Shown here piece after piece: positions 8,869 through 16,716 of a DNA stretch of 64,000 bases. Made by a program: the position numbers and the translations under genes. Within the stretch, counting starts at the first letter, position 1; each line of letters opens with the position of its first letter. Source of the DNA: Stenotrophomonas maltophilia (lineage in GTDB: Bacteria; Pseudomonadota; Gammaproteobacteria; Xanthomonadales; Xanthomonadaceae); NCBI RefSeq assembly GCF_004684085.1, contig NZ_SRHZ01000002.1, positions 1-64,000 on the forward strand, read 5' to 3'. The notes beneath the pieces are model-generated. The model ran no database searches, was not told the DNA's origin, and saw only the letters and a program-made list of their open reading frames with translations.

Positions 8869-8979
8869 ATCTGTCGAAGGTGGGGCGGTTTGGGTGGGCA
8901 GGACCGTTGGCGCCATGGATGGCGCCATCGAGCCCCCATGGATGGGTTTACGGCGTGTCCTGACCACCCACACCGCCCC
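8869..8979 (+). repeat. 111-bp dual-hairpin element, copy 2
   Basis: Starts with ATCTGTCGAAGG (8869-8880). The outer arms at 8882-8904 and 8957-8979 pair at 21 of 23 positions. The core, 8905-8956, is again exactly 52 nt and contains TGGCGCC-ATGGAT-GGCGCCA and CCC-ATGGAT-GGG, then TTTACGGCGT. It lies between the convergent genes opgD and tdk, on the opgD strand and oriented oppositely to copy 1. Confidence 0.8.
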
Positions 8980-9063
8980 GCCGTCCCACGCAATGCCGCT
9001 TTGGCTTTGGCCGTTGCCGTCGCGTTGAGCAGGTGCAGGGCTGCAAGCCCTGCCGAACACCCC

Positions 9064-9684
9064 TTACAGCGGCAGGGGCGCCTGCGCCGGATCGATCCGC
9101 CCTTCACCGCGGGTGATCTTCTTGAACTCGGCACGGCTGACCGACACGTAGCGGTCGTTGCCACCGATCTCCACCTGCGGGCCGTCCTGTACGGCATGCC
9201 CGTGCTCGTCCACGCGCACGGTCATCGTCGCCTTCTTGCCGCTGTGGCAGATGGTCTTGATCTCCTGCATCTCGTCGGCCCAGGCCAGCAGGTACTGGCT
9301 GCCTTCGAACAGCTCGCCGCGGAAGTCGGTACGCAGGCCGTAGCAGAGCACCGGAATGCGCAGCTGATCCACGACTTCGCTGAGCTGCCAGACCTGGGCG
9401 CGGGTGAGGAACTGCGCCTCGTCCACCAGCACGCAGCCTATCGGACCATTCGTCGCCAGATCCTGCTCCACCCAGCGCTGCAGGTCGGTATCGCGGTCGA
9501 AGGCCATGCCGTCCGCTCGCAGGCCGATGCGCGAGGCAACCACGCCGGCACCGGCACGATCATCCAGGCGCGGGGTCAGGATCGCAACCCGCATGCCGCG
9601 CTCGCGGTAGTTGTGCGCGCTCTGCAGCAGGGTAGTGGTCTTGCCGGCGTTCATCGCCGAATAGTAGAAATAGAGCTTGGCCAT
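9064..9684 (-). CDS. tdk: Thymidine kinase
   Basis: 206-aa type II thymidine kinase of nucleotide salvage (thymidine + ATP to dTMP). It starts [20 protein letters not shown] with the P-loop GKTT. The Walker B-like motif is VDEAQFL, and the lasso/substrate region shows YGLRTDF and the ending [11 protein letters not shown]. The length is normal. Of the four zinc cysteines found in some type II kinases, only scattered ones are seen (for example in [10 protein letters not shown]), as in gammaproteobacterial enzymes. It is cytoplasmic and lies 9 nt before the Sel1-like gene in the same direction. Confidence 0.95.
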   Translation of the reverse strand: MAKLYFYYSAMNAGKTTTLLQSAHNYRERGMRVAILTPRLDDRAGAGVVASRIGLRADGMAFDRDTDLQRWVEQDLATNGPIGCVLVDEAQFLTRAQVWQLSEVVDQLRIPVLCYGLRTDFRGELFEGSQYLLAWADEMQEIKTICHSGKKATMTVRVDEHGHAVQDGPQVEIGGNDRYVSVSRAEFKKITRGEGRIDPAQAPLPL

Positions 9685-9693
9685 CGGCCAATT

Positions 9694-10425
9694 CTAGTCG
9701 CCACCCGGCGCGTCGTCGCGGATCTGTCGCAGGGTGCCGATCTCGACGCTGGGTGTCGGTGGGGCGTTCTGCCAGATCTGGTCCTGCAGGCACCAGTAGG
9801 CGGCCGGTTCCCAGAAGGCATCACGGTAGTAGTCATCACCGGTGATCAACCGGTTGGCCTCCGGGCCCTCGCCCAGCTCCATGCGCAGACCCGGATTGAC
9901 GAAACCAGTACGGCTGCCGGTCATGCTGTTGCGGGCGACCCGCAGAACGGTCTCCATGCGGGGCTTGGCCACGCTGTCGCCATACTGTGCGTACAACGCC
10001 GGGCCTTCGGCCAGCACCCGCTGGCGCTGTGCAGAATCCAACCGCTGCCAGTACCGCTCGCGCTCCACCAGCAGGTCGCGGTAGCCGCGTTCGGAGGCCA
10101 GGTCCATCCAGATGTAGGCCAGTACCGGGTCGGTCCCGGTGCCGACACCCTCCTGGTACATGCGCGCGACCATCGATTGCGAGAACTTGTCGGCGTACAG
10201 GCTCGCGCGCTGGAAGCGCACCAGGGCCTGCGCCGGCTTGCCGCGCCGCCACGACAGCTGGCCCAGGTCGCGCCAGTACAGGTCCGGGTGGGCCTGCAGG
10301 AACCCTTCGGTCAGCAGGGCCGACGGGATCGATGCTGTGGGGTTGGGAGCGCAGGGGCTGGCCGTGGCGCAGAAGGGCGCCAGCAGCAGCACGACGGCGC
10401 CGACCGCACGTGGGATGCGGGTCAT
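9694..10425 (-). CDS. Secreted Sel1/TPR-like repeat protein (second of tandem pair)
   Basis: 243-aa protein with a signal peptide (residues 1-23) and helical repeats. The stretch around FSQSMVARMYQEGVG then LAYIWMDLASERG fits the Sel1-like repeat pattern (A-x2-Y/F-x2-G-x-G...A-x-x-W). It is clearly a paralogue of the gene upstream: both share DK-x-SQ, the YxWMDLAxERG block, an ERxRxW segment and LYxxxGD. Its ATG overlaps that gene's stop (ATGA), so the two are translationally coupled. It continues 9 nt from the tdk start in the same direction. No enzymatic motif is visible; it is probably a periplasmic scaffold or adaptor of unknown partner. Confidence 0.65.
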   Translation of the reverse strand: MTRIPRAVGAVVLLLAPFCATASPCAPNPTASIPSALLTEGFLQAHPDLYWRDLGQLSWRRGKPAQALVRFQRASLYADKFSQSMVARMYQEGVGTGTDPVLAYIWMDLASERGYRDLLVERERYWQRLDSAQRQRVLAEGPALYAQYGDSVAKPRMETVLRVARNSMTGSRTGFVNPGLRMELGEGPEANRLITGDDYYRDAFWEPAAYWCLQDQIWQNAPPTPSVEIGTLRQIRDDAPGGD

Positions 10426-11093
10426 CGTCCGGACCGGGCCAGCTCCTCGTCCTGCCACTGCCGGTAGGCTACGGGATCCCAATAGCGCGCCAGTTGATGC
10501 TTCTCCGGCTGCAGCACACGCGCCCCGGCATCGCCGCGGCCCTGGCTGCGCATGGCACCACTCCAGCCAGCGCGGCTGCCGGTCTGCTGCATGCTGCCGG
10601 CCCGCAGTTCGCGCTCCAGCCGCGGGCTGGCTGCCGGGTCGCCGAACTCGGTGTACAGCGTGCGGCCCTCGCGCACGGCCCGTTCGCGCTCCTCGGGTGA
10701 CAATGCCTCCCAGAAGCGCTCGCGCTGTACCACCAGCCATTCGGTGCCACGCTCGGCCGCCAGGTCCATCCAGGCATAGCCCAGGGCGCGGTCGGCCGGA
10801 CCGCCCTGCCCATTCCAGAACATGTCAGCCAGCGCGGCCTGCGAGAGCTTGTCGCCATAGCGCGCGGCATTGCGGAACTGGGTACGGGCTTCTTCGTCGC
10901 GGCCGCGTTCACGGGCGTCCATGCCGAGCCCACGGAAGCGCAGGTCCGGGTGGTAGGTCAGGAATTCGTGCGACTGCAACACGATCGCTTCATAGGCGTC
11001 GGTGCGCGGGGCCTGCGCCGAACCGATGGAAGGCACCGCCAGCACGCCCAGCAGGGCGGCCATGAACGGCCGGACGATGAGACTCGATGACAT
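10422..11093 (-). CDS. Secreted Sel1/TPR-like repeat protein (first of tandem pair)
   Basis: 223-aa protein with a signal peptide (residues 1-26, cleavage near GSAQA). One good Sel1-like repeat reads SQAALADMFWNGQGG then ALGYAWMDLAAERG. The open frame continues far upstream to 13406, but that part is antisense to rep. AGGAG 8 nt before the ATG at 11093 fixes the start. Downstream it overlaps its paralogue by 4 nt. It is divergent from rep across a 99-nt gap that must hold both promoters. Function unknown. Confidence 0.68.
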   Translation of the reverse strand: MSSSLIVRPFMAALLGVLAVPSIGSAQAPRTDAYEAIVLQSHEFLTYHPDLRFRGLGMDARERGRDEEARTQFRNAARYGDKLSQAALADMFWNGQGGPADRALGYAWMDLAAERGTEWLVVQRERFWEALSPEERERAVREGRTLYTEFGDPAASPRLERELRAGSMQQTGSRAGWSGAMRSQGRGDAGARVLQPEKHQLARYWDPVAYRQWQDEELARSGR

Positions 11094-11192
11094 GGACCAC
11101 GCTCCTGTGTTCCGAAGCTGATTCAATACCTTACGGCGCGCTGCGGCGCAAGTCAGGTCCGCCCGTCGTCGCCCCGCTACAATCCCCATCCA

Positions 11193-13169
11193 ATGCACGG
11201 TCTCAATCCCCCCCAAGCCGCCGCCGTCCTGCACATCGAAGGCCCGTTGCTGGTGCTCGCCGGCGCCGGCAGTGGCAAGACGCGCGTGATCGTGGAAAAA
11301 ATCGCCCACCTGATCAGCTGCGGCCGCTATCCGGCCCGGCGCATCGCGGCGATCACCTTCACCAACAAGTCGGCCAAGGAAATGCGCGAGCGTGTGGCCA
11401 AGCGCCTGCGCGAGCAGGACGCCGACGAGGTGACGATCTGCACCTTCCATGCGCTGGGCCTGAAGTTCCTGCAGATCGAGCACGCGGCCGTGGGCCTGAA
11501 GCGTGGATTCTCGATCTTCGATGCCGACGATGCTGCCGCGCAGATCAAGGACCTGATGTACGGGGCCAAGCCCGACGACATCGAGGACATGAAGAACCTG
11601 GTGTCGCGCGCGAAGAACGCCGGCCTGTCGCCCGAGCAGGCGATGGCCGCTGCGCGCAGCAACCGCGAGAAGGAAGCGGCCAGCGTCTACGAGCGCTACC
11701 AGCTGCGCCTGACCGCGTTCAACGCGGTCGACTTCGATGACCTGATCCGTCTGCCGGTGCAGATCCTGGAAGAAAATGCGGAGATCGCGCTGGCCTGGCG
11801 CGAGCGCATCGGCTACCTGCTGGTGGACGAGTGCCAGGACACCAACGACGCGCAGTACCGCCTGCTCAAGCAGCTGGCCGGCGACAAGGGCAACTTCACC
11901 TGCGTGGGCGACGACGACCAGTCGATCTACGCCTGGCGTGGCGCCAATCCGGAAAACCTGCAGCAGATGGGTCGCGATTACCCTGCGCTGGAAATCATCA
12001 AGCTGGAGCAGAACTACCGCTGTTCCAACCGTGTATTGCGCGCGGCCAACGCACTGATCGCCAACAACCCGCATGAGCACCTGAAGAAGCTGTGGAGCGA
12101 CCAGGCCGACGGCGAGCGCATCCGCGTATGGGAATGCCGCAACAGTGAGCACGAGGCGGAGAAGGTCGCTGCCGAGATTGCCTTCGTGGCGCAGTCGCGC
12201 AAGGTGCCGTGGAGCGATTTCTGCATCCTGTTCCGCGGCAACTTCCAGTCGCGGCCGCTGGAAAAGGCGATGCAGCTGCTGCGCATTCCCTACCACCTGA
12301 CTGGCGGCACCATGTTCCTGGAACGCCAGGAAGTGAAGGACACGCTGGCCTGGCTGCGGTTGCTGGTGAACCCGGACGACGACACTGCGTTCATGCGTGC
12401 GGTGCAGTCGCCCAAGCGCGATGTCGGTGCTGGCACGCTGGCCAAGCTGGCCGAGCTGGCTTCGGAGAAAGACATGCCGATGGCACAGGCGGCCGAAGCC
12501 ATCGGTGCGCTGCAGCAGCTGCCGCCGCGCGCGGCCAACAGCCTGGCGCGCTTCACCGACATCCTGCGTGACCTGCGCGCGCAGACGCGGCAGATCACCT
12601 CTGGCGACATGATCCGCAAGGTGGCCAAGGAATCGGGGCTGCTGAGCGAACTGCGCCAGCAGGCCAAGGAAGAAGCCAGCTACCAGCGACGCGCCAACAA
12701 CATCGAAGAACTGGCGCAGTGGTTCGAAGGTGGCCCGCGTGGTGCCACCGCCGCCGATCTGGCCGGGCAGCTGGCGCTGCTGTCGCGCAGCGACAAGGAC
12801 GAGGGCGGCAACCAGGTGCGGATGATGACCATGCACGCCTGCAAGGGTCTGGAGTTCCCGTACGTGTTCATCGTTGGCTGCGAGGACGGCGTGCTGCCGC
12901 ACCAGATCAGCCTGGATGAGGGCAACCTGCAGGAAGAACGGCGCCTGCTGTACGTGGGCATCACCCGCGCCAAGATCCAGCTGTGGATGAGTTACAGCAA
13001 GCTGACGCGCAAGTTCGGTGAGCACGTGCGGCTGAAGCCGAGCCGGTTCTTCGAGGAGATTCCGGCCGAGGAGATCCAGCGCGATGGTGCAGATCCAGTG
13101 GCAGATGCAGCGCGCAAGAAAGAGCGGGCGAGCGCGGGGTTGGCGGCGATCGAGGCCCTGTTCGATTGA
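11193..13169 (+). CDS. rep: ATP-dependent DNA helicase Rep (UvrD/SF1A)
   Basis: 658-aa 3'-5' superfamily 1A helicase that helps replication forks through blocks. Motif I is GAGSGKT (residues 24-30), motif Ia is ITFTNKSAKEM, and motif II is DECQDTND near residue 213. The motif III region is GDDDQSIYAWRGA and motif IV lies in EQNYRCS. The motif V/VI region runs from MTMHACKGLEFPYVF to ERRLLYVGITRA. Length and N-terminus (MHGLNPPQAAAV) are typical of Rep rather than UvrD or PcrA. It is cytoplasmic and followed by a GGGGTC-type hairpin. Confidence 0.95.
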   Translation: MHGLNPPQAAAVLHIEGPLLVLAGAGSGKTRVIVEKIAHLISCGRYPARRIAAITFTNKSAKEMRERVAKRLREQDADEVTICTFHALGLKFLQIEHAAVGLKRGFSIFDADDAAAQIKDLMYGAKPDDIEDMKNLVSRAKNAGLSPEQAMAAARSNREKEAASVYERYQLRLTAFNAVDFDDLIRLPVQILEENAEIALAWRERIGYLLVDECQDTNDAQYRLLKQLAGDKGNFTCVGDDDQSIYAWRGANPENLQQMGRDYPALEIIKLEQNYRCSNRVLRAANALIANNPHEHLKKLWSDQADGERIRVWECRNSEHEAEKVAAEIAFVAQSRKVPWSDFCILFRGNFQSRPLEKAMQLLRIPYHLTGGTMFLERQEVKDTLAWLRLLVNPDDDTAFMRAVQSPKRDVGAGTLAKLAELASEKDMPMAQAAEAIGALQQLPPRAANSLARFTDILRDLRAQTRQITSGDMIRKVAKESGLLSELRQQAKEEASYQRRANNIEELAQWFEGGPRGATAADLAGQLALLSRSDKDEGGNQVRMMTMHACKGLEFPYVFIVGCEDGVLPHQISLDEGNLQEERRLLYVGITRAKIQLWMSYSKLTRKFGEHVRLKPSRFFEEIPAEEIQRDGADPVADAARKKERASAGLAAIEALFD

Positions 13170-13171
13170 CC

Positions 13172-13210
13172 GGGGTCGGATTCCTTCCCAAAGGGAAGGG
13201 CTCTGACCCC
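13172..13210. repeat. GGGGTC...GACCCC hairpin after rep
   Basis: Imperfect inverted repeat with inner perfect stem CCTTCCC-AAA-GGGAAGG and outer GGGGTC / GACCCC. It starts within 3 nt of the rep stop. It belongs to the same family as 8764-8804 and may act as the rep terminator. Confidence 0.65.
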
Positions 13211-13254
13211 AGCACACGGCCCTACAATCAGACGCTGTCTCCAGAGGCCTGCCC

Positions 13255-13779
13255 ATGCATCCGATTGAAAGTGAACGCCTGCGTCTGCGAGCGATCGAGC
13301 CCGACCGCGATGCGGTGCCGATGCTGGCGCTGTTGAATGATCCGGGATTCGTGCGTTTCATCGGTGACCGCAATGTGCGCAGCGAGGAGCAGGCGCGGGA
13401 ATACATCGCGCTGCGGGTGCTGCACAGCTATGCGTTGAATGGCTTCGGCATGTATGCCATCGAGCGCTTGTCCGATGGGGCGTGGCTGGGCAACGCCGGG
13501 CTGGTGCGCCGCGATGGCCTGCCGGCCCCGGATATCGGCTATGCGGTGCTGACCGAACACGCAGGGCAGGGCTATGCCGGTGAGGCGGCACGCGCGGTGT
13601 TCAATCACGCGCGCACAGTGCTGGGCCAGCAGGATCTGTATGGCATCACCGATCTGGACAACGTGGTATCCGGCAAGATCCTGCTGGGCCTGGGCATGCA
13701 GGAACGCGGGGTGATCCAGTTGCCGGGCATTGACACGCCGAGCCGCCTGTACGCCACGCTGGGCGCGGCCGAGGTTTGA
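13255..13779 (+). CDS. GNAT-family N-acetyltransferase (RimJ/RimL-like)
   Basis: 174-aa acetyltransferase. The opening ESERLRLRAIEPDRDA is typical of the RimJ/RimL branch, followed by FVRFIGDR, the core strand WLGNAGLVRRDGLPAPDIGYAVL, and an acetyl-CoA loop region GQGYAGEAARAV (the Q/R-x-x-G-x-G/A motif). It would transfer acetyl from acetyl-CoA to an amine; the substrate (a protein N-terminus or small molecule) is not evident. The gene stands alone between two repeat elements. Confidence 0.82.
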   Translation: MHPIESERLRLRAIEPDRDAVPMLALLNDPGFVRFIGDRNVRSEEQAREYIALRVLHSYALNGFGMYAIERLSDGAWLGNAGLVRRDGLPAPDIGYAVLTEHAGQGYAGEAARAVFNHARTVLGQQDLYGITDLDNVVSGKILLGLGMQERGVIQLPGIDTPSRLYATLGAAEV

Positions 13780-13783
13780 TTGT

Positions 13784-13857
13784 GGTGGGTGCCGACCGTT
13801 GGTCGGCACCGCATCGGCAGGACAGCCAGTAGTGCCGACCAACGGTCGGCACCCACC
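13784..13857. repeat. Paired REP: 26-bp perfect inverted repeat
   Basis: Arms 13784-13809 and 13832-13857 are perfect 26-nt reverse complements containing GTGCCGACC and AACGGTCGGCAC, separated by 22 nt. Each arm is itself a palindrome, so this is a head-to-head pair of GTAG-type REPs. It sits between convergent genes and probably limits read-through both ways. Confidence 0.85.
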
Positions 13858-13869
13858 CTGCAGCCCCCC

Positions 13870-14523
13870 TCAACCGCGCAGTTCGGCCAGCTGTGCCTGC
13901 AGATCGGCCACGGCCGCTTCCAGCTGGGCCACGCGCTCGGCCAGGCCCGGGTCGGCCGCATCGCTGCCGCCACCGCCGCTGCTGGCGAACTTCGCCGCCA
14001 GCGCCGCACCGTCCACTTCACCGCACAGCAGGTGCATGTAGCGGTCTTCGCGCTGGCCGCTGGCGCGCGGCAGTACCACCAGCAGCGCGCGCTGCTGCAG
14101 GCGTTCGATGGCGTGGCGGGCTTCATCGGTGTCGGCGAAGCGGTGCAGGCGCTCGCTGCGCGTGATCAGTTCGCCCAGGGTCTGCGGCCCACGCAGCAGT
14201 AGCAGGGCCAGCAGCACGGTCTGCTGCCGGGTCAGGTCCAGCGCGCTCTGCAGGCGGTGCTCGTAGCGGTCGGCGCGCGAGGAGAAGTGCTGGCGGGCCA
14301 GCCCCAGCGTTTCCAGCTGGCGCAGCGCGTGCTGCACGCTGCCGGCATCGACGTTCATCACCGGCTCGCGGGCGGTCTTCTGGTTGGCGGCCGACTGCGC
14401 GGCATTGACCGTCAGCGGGTAGGTGTCCGGAGTGGTCGCTTCCTTCTCCACCAGGCAGCCCAGCAGGCGGGCCTGCACGGCGTCGAGCAGGGGAACGTCG
14501 GGGGTCTGGGCGGAATCGGTCAT
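13870..14523 (-). CDS. yceH: YceH family protein (DUF480)
   Basis: 217-aa protein of the YceH/DUF480 family. It shows the family start [22 protein letters not shown], then [21 protein letters not shown] and an [11 protein letters not shown] winged-helix segment; the fold is two winged-helix domains. The last 40 residues form a coiled coil ([22 protein letters not shown]) after a Gly/Ser linker. The family's role is not settled. It is cytoplasmic, alone on its strand, and divergent from the e(P4)-type phosphatase gene. Confidence 0.9.
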   Translation of the reverse strand: MTDSAQTPDVPLLDAVQARLLGCLVEKEATTPDTYPLTVNAAQSAANQKTAREPVMNVDAGSVQHALRQLETLGLARQHFSSRADRYEHRLQSALDLTRQQTVLLALLLLRGPQTLGELITRSERLHRFADTDEARHAIERLQQRALLVVLPRASGQREDRYMHLLCGEVDGAALAAKFASSGGGGSDAADPGLAERVAQLEAAVADLQAQLAELRG

Positions 14524-14624
14524 GGCGGCCTTCGCAGGGACAACGGGTCAACCACCAAGCATAGCCGTCCCAGGGCCGCCTTTGCCGGTAAAATGGGCCG
14601 GTATATCTGATTGCCGGTGAATCC

Positions 14625-15548
14625 ATGCGTCGTCCCGTTTCCCTGTCCCTGACCCTGCTCGCCACCGCGGTGCTGGGCCTGTCCGCCTGCAAGCGCGTGG
14701 ATGCGCCTGCCGCCGAAGCCGCTGCGCCGGAGGCTCCGGCCGCCGCTGCCAAGGCTGAAGGCACGCCCGATGCAACCGCCAACGACAACCTCAACGCAGT
14801 GCTGTGGATGCAGCGTGCGCAGGAGTACAAGGCGATCACCGAGCAGACCTACCGTGCCGCCGCCGATCATCTCGACGTTGCGCTGAAGGAAGCCCATTGG
14901 GACGCGCTGGTACCGGAAGAGCGCGGCAACGATGCCAAGGGCCTGAAGCCGGCCGTGGTGCTGGACGTGGATGAGACCGTGCTGGACAACTCGCCCTACC
15001 AGGCGCGTCTGGTCCGCGACGGCAAGGAATACGACGAACTGACCTGGGACCAGTGGGTGGCCGAAAAGAAGGCCAAGGCGATCCCGGGCGTGGTTGATTT
15101 CGCCAAGGCCGCCAACGCCAAGGGCGTGACCCTGCTGTACATCTCCAACCGCGCCGTGCACCTGAAGGACGCGACCCTGGCCAACCTGCGCGAGCAGGGC
15201 TTGCCGGTGGCCGATGACAGCGTGTTCCTGGGCCTGGGCACCGTGGTTGAAGGCTGCGAGCAGGCCGGCAGCGAGAAGAACTGCCGCCGCCGCCTGGCCG
15301 GGCAGAAGTACCGCGTGCTGATGCAGTTCGGCGACCAGCTGGGCGATTTCGTCGAAGTGACCGCCAACACCAACGACGGCCGCGACGCGCTGCTGCAGCA
15401 GTATCACGACTGGTTCGGCGAGCGCTGGTGGATGCTGCCGAACCCGACCTACGGCGGCTTCGAGCCGGCGCAGTTCAACAACGATTACAGCCAGTCGCGC
15501 CAGGCCCGCCATGACGCCAAGCGCGCCGCCCTGGACTACGCACCGTGA
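14625..15548 (+). CDS. 5'-nucleotidase lipoprotein, e(P4) family (HAD class C acid phosphatase)
   Basis: 307-aa lipoprotein of the HAD IIIB/e(P4) group, which hydrolyses nucleoside monophosphates at the outer membrane and helps nucleotide/NAD scavenging in Haemophilus. The lipobox is LSAC (Cys near 23) followed by an Ala/Pro/Glu linker. The HAD nucleophile motif is DVDETVLDN; motif II is ISNR ([10 protein letters not shown]), and the later acidic motif is FGDQLGDF. It probably feeds nucleosides into the cell. Its stop overlaps the pyrF GTG start by 4 nt, so pyrimidine scavenging and de novo synthesis appear coupled in one transcript. Confidence 0.9.
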   Translation: MRRPVSLSLTLLATAVLGLSACKRVDAPAAEAAAPEAPAAAAKAEGTPDATANDNLNAVLWMQRAQEYKAITEQTYRAAADHLDVALKEAHWDALVPEERGNDAKGLKPAVVLDVDETVLDNSPYQARLVRDGKEYDELTWDQWVAEKKAKAIPGVVDFAKAANAKGVTLLYISNRAVHLKDATLANLREQGLPVADDSVFLGLGTVVEGCEQAGSEKNCRRRLAGQKYRVLMQFGDQLGDFVEVTANTNDGRDALLQQYHDWFGERWWMLPNPTYGGFEPAQFNNDYSQSRQARHDAKRAALDYAP

Positions 15549-16270
15549 GCCGCGCACCGCTGCCGCTGCGCGATGACGAGCGCCTGATCTTCGCGCTGGA
15601 CGTGCCTGACCGCGTGCAGGCACTGGAGTGGGTCGATCGCCTCGGCGACAGCGTGGCGTTCTACAAGATCGGCATGGAACTGCTCGCCTCCGGCGAGTAC
15701 TTCCAGGTGCTCGATGAGCTGGCCCGCCGCGACAAGCGCGTGTTCGTCGACCTGAAGTTCTTCGACATTCCGGCCACCGCCGCGGCGGTGATCAAGCGGC
15801 TGTCGCAGTGGCCGGTCAGCTACGCCACCATCCATGGCTGGCACCCGGCGATGATGGAGGCCTGCGCCGCTGCCAACAGCAGCGACATGCGCCTGCTGGC
15901 GGTGACCGTGCTGACGTCGATGGGCCGTTCGGACCTGGCGCAGATGGGCATCGACCGCGAGCCGGTGGACGTGGTGGTCGAGCGTGCGCAGGCCGCGCAG
16001 GCCGCCGGCATCGATGGCGTGATCGCCTCGGGCCAGGAAGCCGGCCCGATCCGTGCCGCTACCGGCGCCGGTTTCTCGATCGTCTGCCCGGGCATCCGCC
16101 CCGGTGGGCCGGTCGGCGATGACCAGAAGCGTACCGTGGGCGTGGCCCAGGCCTTCGCCGATGGCGCCGATGCCATCGTGGTCGGCCGCCCGATCCGCCT
16201 GGCCACCGATCCGCAGGCCGCGGCGCGGGCCATCCAGCAGGAAATCGCGTCGGCGCTGGCTGCGCGCTGA
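15545..16270 (+). CDS. pyrF: Orotidine 5'-phosphate decarboxylase
   Basis: 241-aa TIM-barrel enzyme for the last step of UMP synthesis (OMP to UMP + CO2). The signature catalytic block is [15 protein letters not shown] with the D-x-K-x2-D array; FALDVPD lies near the start and the phosphate site near VCPGIRP and [10 protein letters not shown]. It begins with GTG overlapping the preceding phosphatase stop. A Rho-independent terminator follows 28 nt after the stop. Length and motifs are standard. Confidence 0.96.
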   Translation: MSRAPLPLRDDERLIFALDVPDRVQALEWVDRLGDSVAFYKIGMELLASGEYFQVLDELARRDKRVFVDLKFFDIPATAAAVIKRLSQWPVSYATIHGWHPAMMEACAAANSSDMRLLAVTVLTSMGRSDLAQMGIDREPVDVVVERAQAAQAAGIDGVIASGQEAGPIRAATGAGFSIVCPGIRPGGPVGDDQKRTVGVAQAFADGADAIVVGRPIRLATDPQAAARAIQQEIASALAAR

Positions 16271-16297
16271 GATTCAGCCGCGAAGGCTGCAGCTTCG

Positions 16298-16331
16298 AAC
16301 GCCATCCCGACCCGCGCGGGATGGCGTTTTT
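16298..16331 (+). terminator. Rho-independent terminator of pyrF
   Basis: 12-bp stem AACGCCATCCCG / CGGGATGGCGTT with a 7-nt loop, ending in a T run (16327-16331). It closes the phosphatase-pyrF transcript. Confidence 0.88.
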
Positions 16332-16454
16332 GCATCGGCCCGTGGAGCCGTTGTGCCCGAATCGCCGTAAAACCTGCCGTAGATTTCATGGGGCCGCTGC
16401 GCGGCGACATGTAATCAAACAAAATCAATGATTTATATGACATTACGTGAAGTG

Positions 16455-16483
16455 TTGCCTTAACTTGGGCGGCAGCGTAGGAT
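16455..16483 (+). promoter_or_regulatory. Likely sigma-70 promoter for an intergenic RNA
   Basis: TTGCCT (16455-16460), a 17-nt spacer and TAGGAT (16478-16483) form a good -35/-10 pair. An unusually A+T-rich stretch (about 16408-16447) lies upstream and could act as an UP element. The first downstream gene starts more than 230 nt later, after a strong terminator, so this promoter appears to serve a short RNA. Confidence 0.6.
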
Positions 16484-16489
16484 CGCCGC

Positions 16490-16585
16490 CATCCGGTCTT
16501 CGGACCGGACATGTGCCACAACTGTCCACCGGCCTCGCGCCGGCTTGAAGAGTCTGTGATCCTCGTGATCCGGGCTCTTTTTTTT
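16490..16585 (+). ncRNA. Candidate small RNA, about 95 nt
   Basis: Transcription from the promoter at 16455-16483 would begin near 16490. The RNA would fold into a 7-bp hairpin with a UUCG tetraloop (16492-16509) and a 5-bp hairpin CCGGC-CTCGC-GCCGG (16529-16543). It ends with a terminator stem (AAGAG at 16548-16552 paired with CTCTT, plus GATC / GATC) followed by eight T (16578-16585). No ribosome site with a plausible frame is seen. pyrF already has its own terminator upstream. I cannot assign it to a named sRNA family; the 5' end is inferred from promoter geometry. Confidence 0.6.
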
Positions 16586-16716
16586 CGCGCGGAGCCAGAG
16601 CCCCCTGCCGCTGGCAGCGGGATCAGACCCCTCTGCTGACGGAACCGTGACCTCACGGCTTGCCGCTGTCACGTCGCAGGCCGCAAGATGCGGACCGGTC
16701 CGGGGAGTCCGAGTGC

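Noticed and set aside
11094-13406. Upstream extension of the Sel1-like gene at 10422-11093
   Set aside because: Lies antisense to rep; the signal peptide and AGGAG site place the start at 11093.
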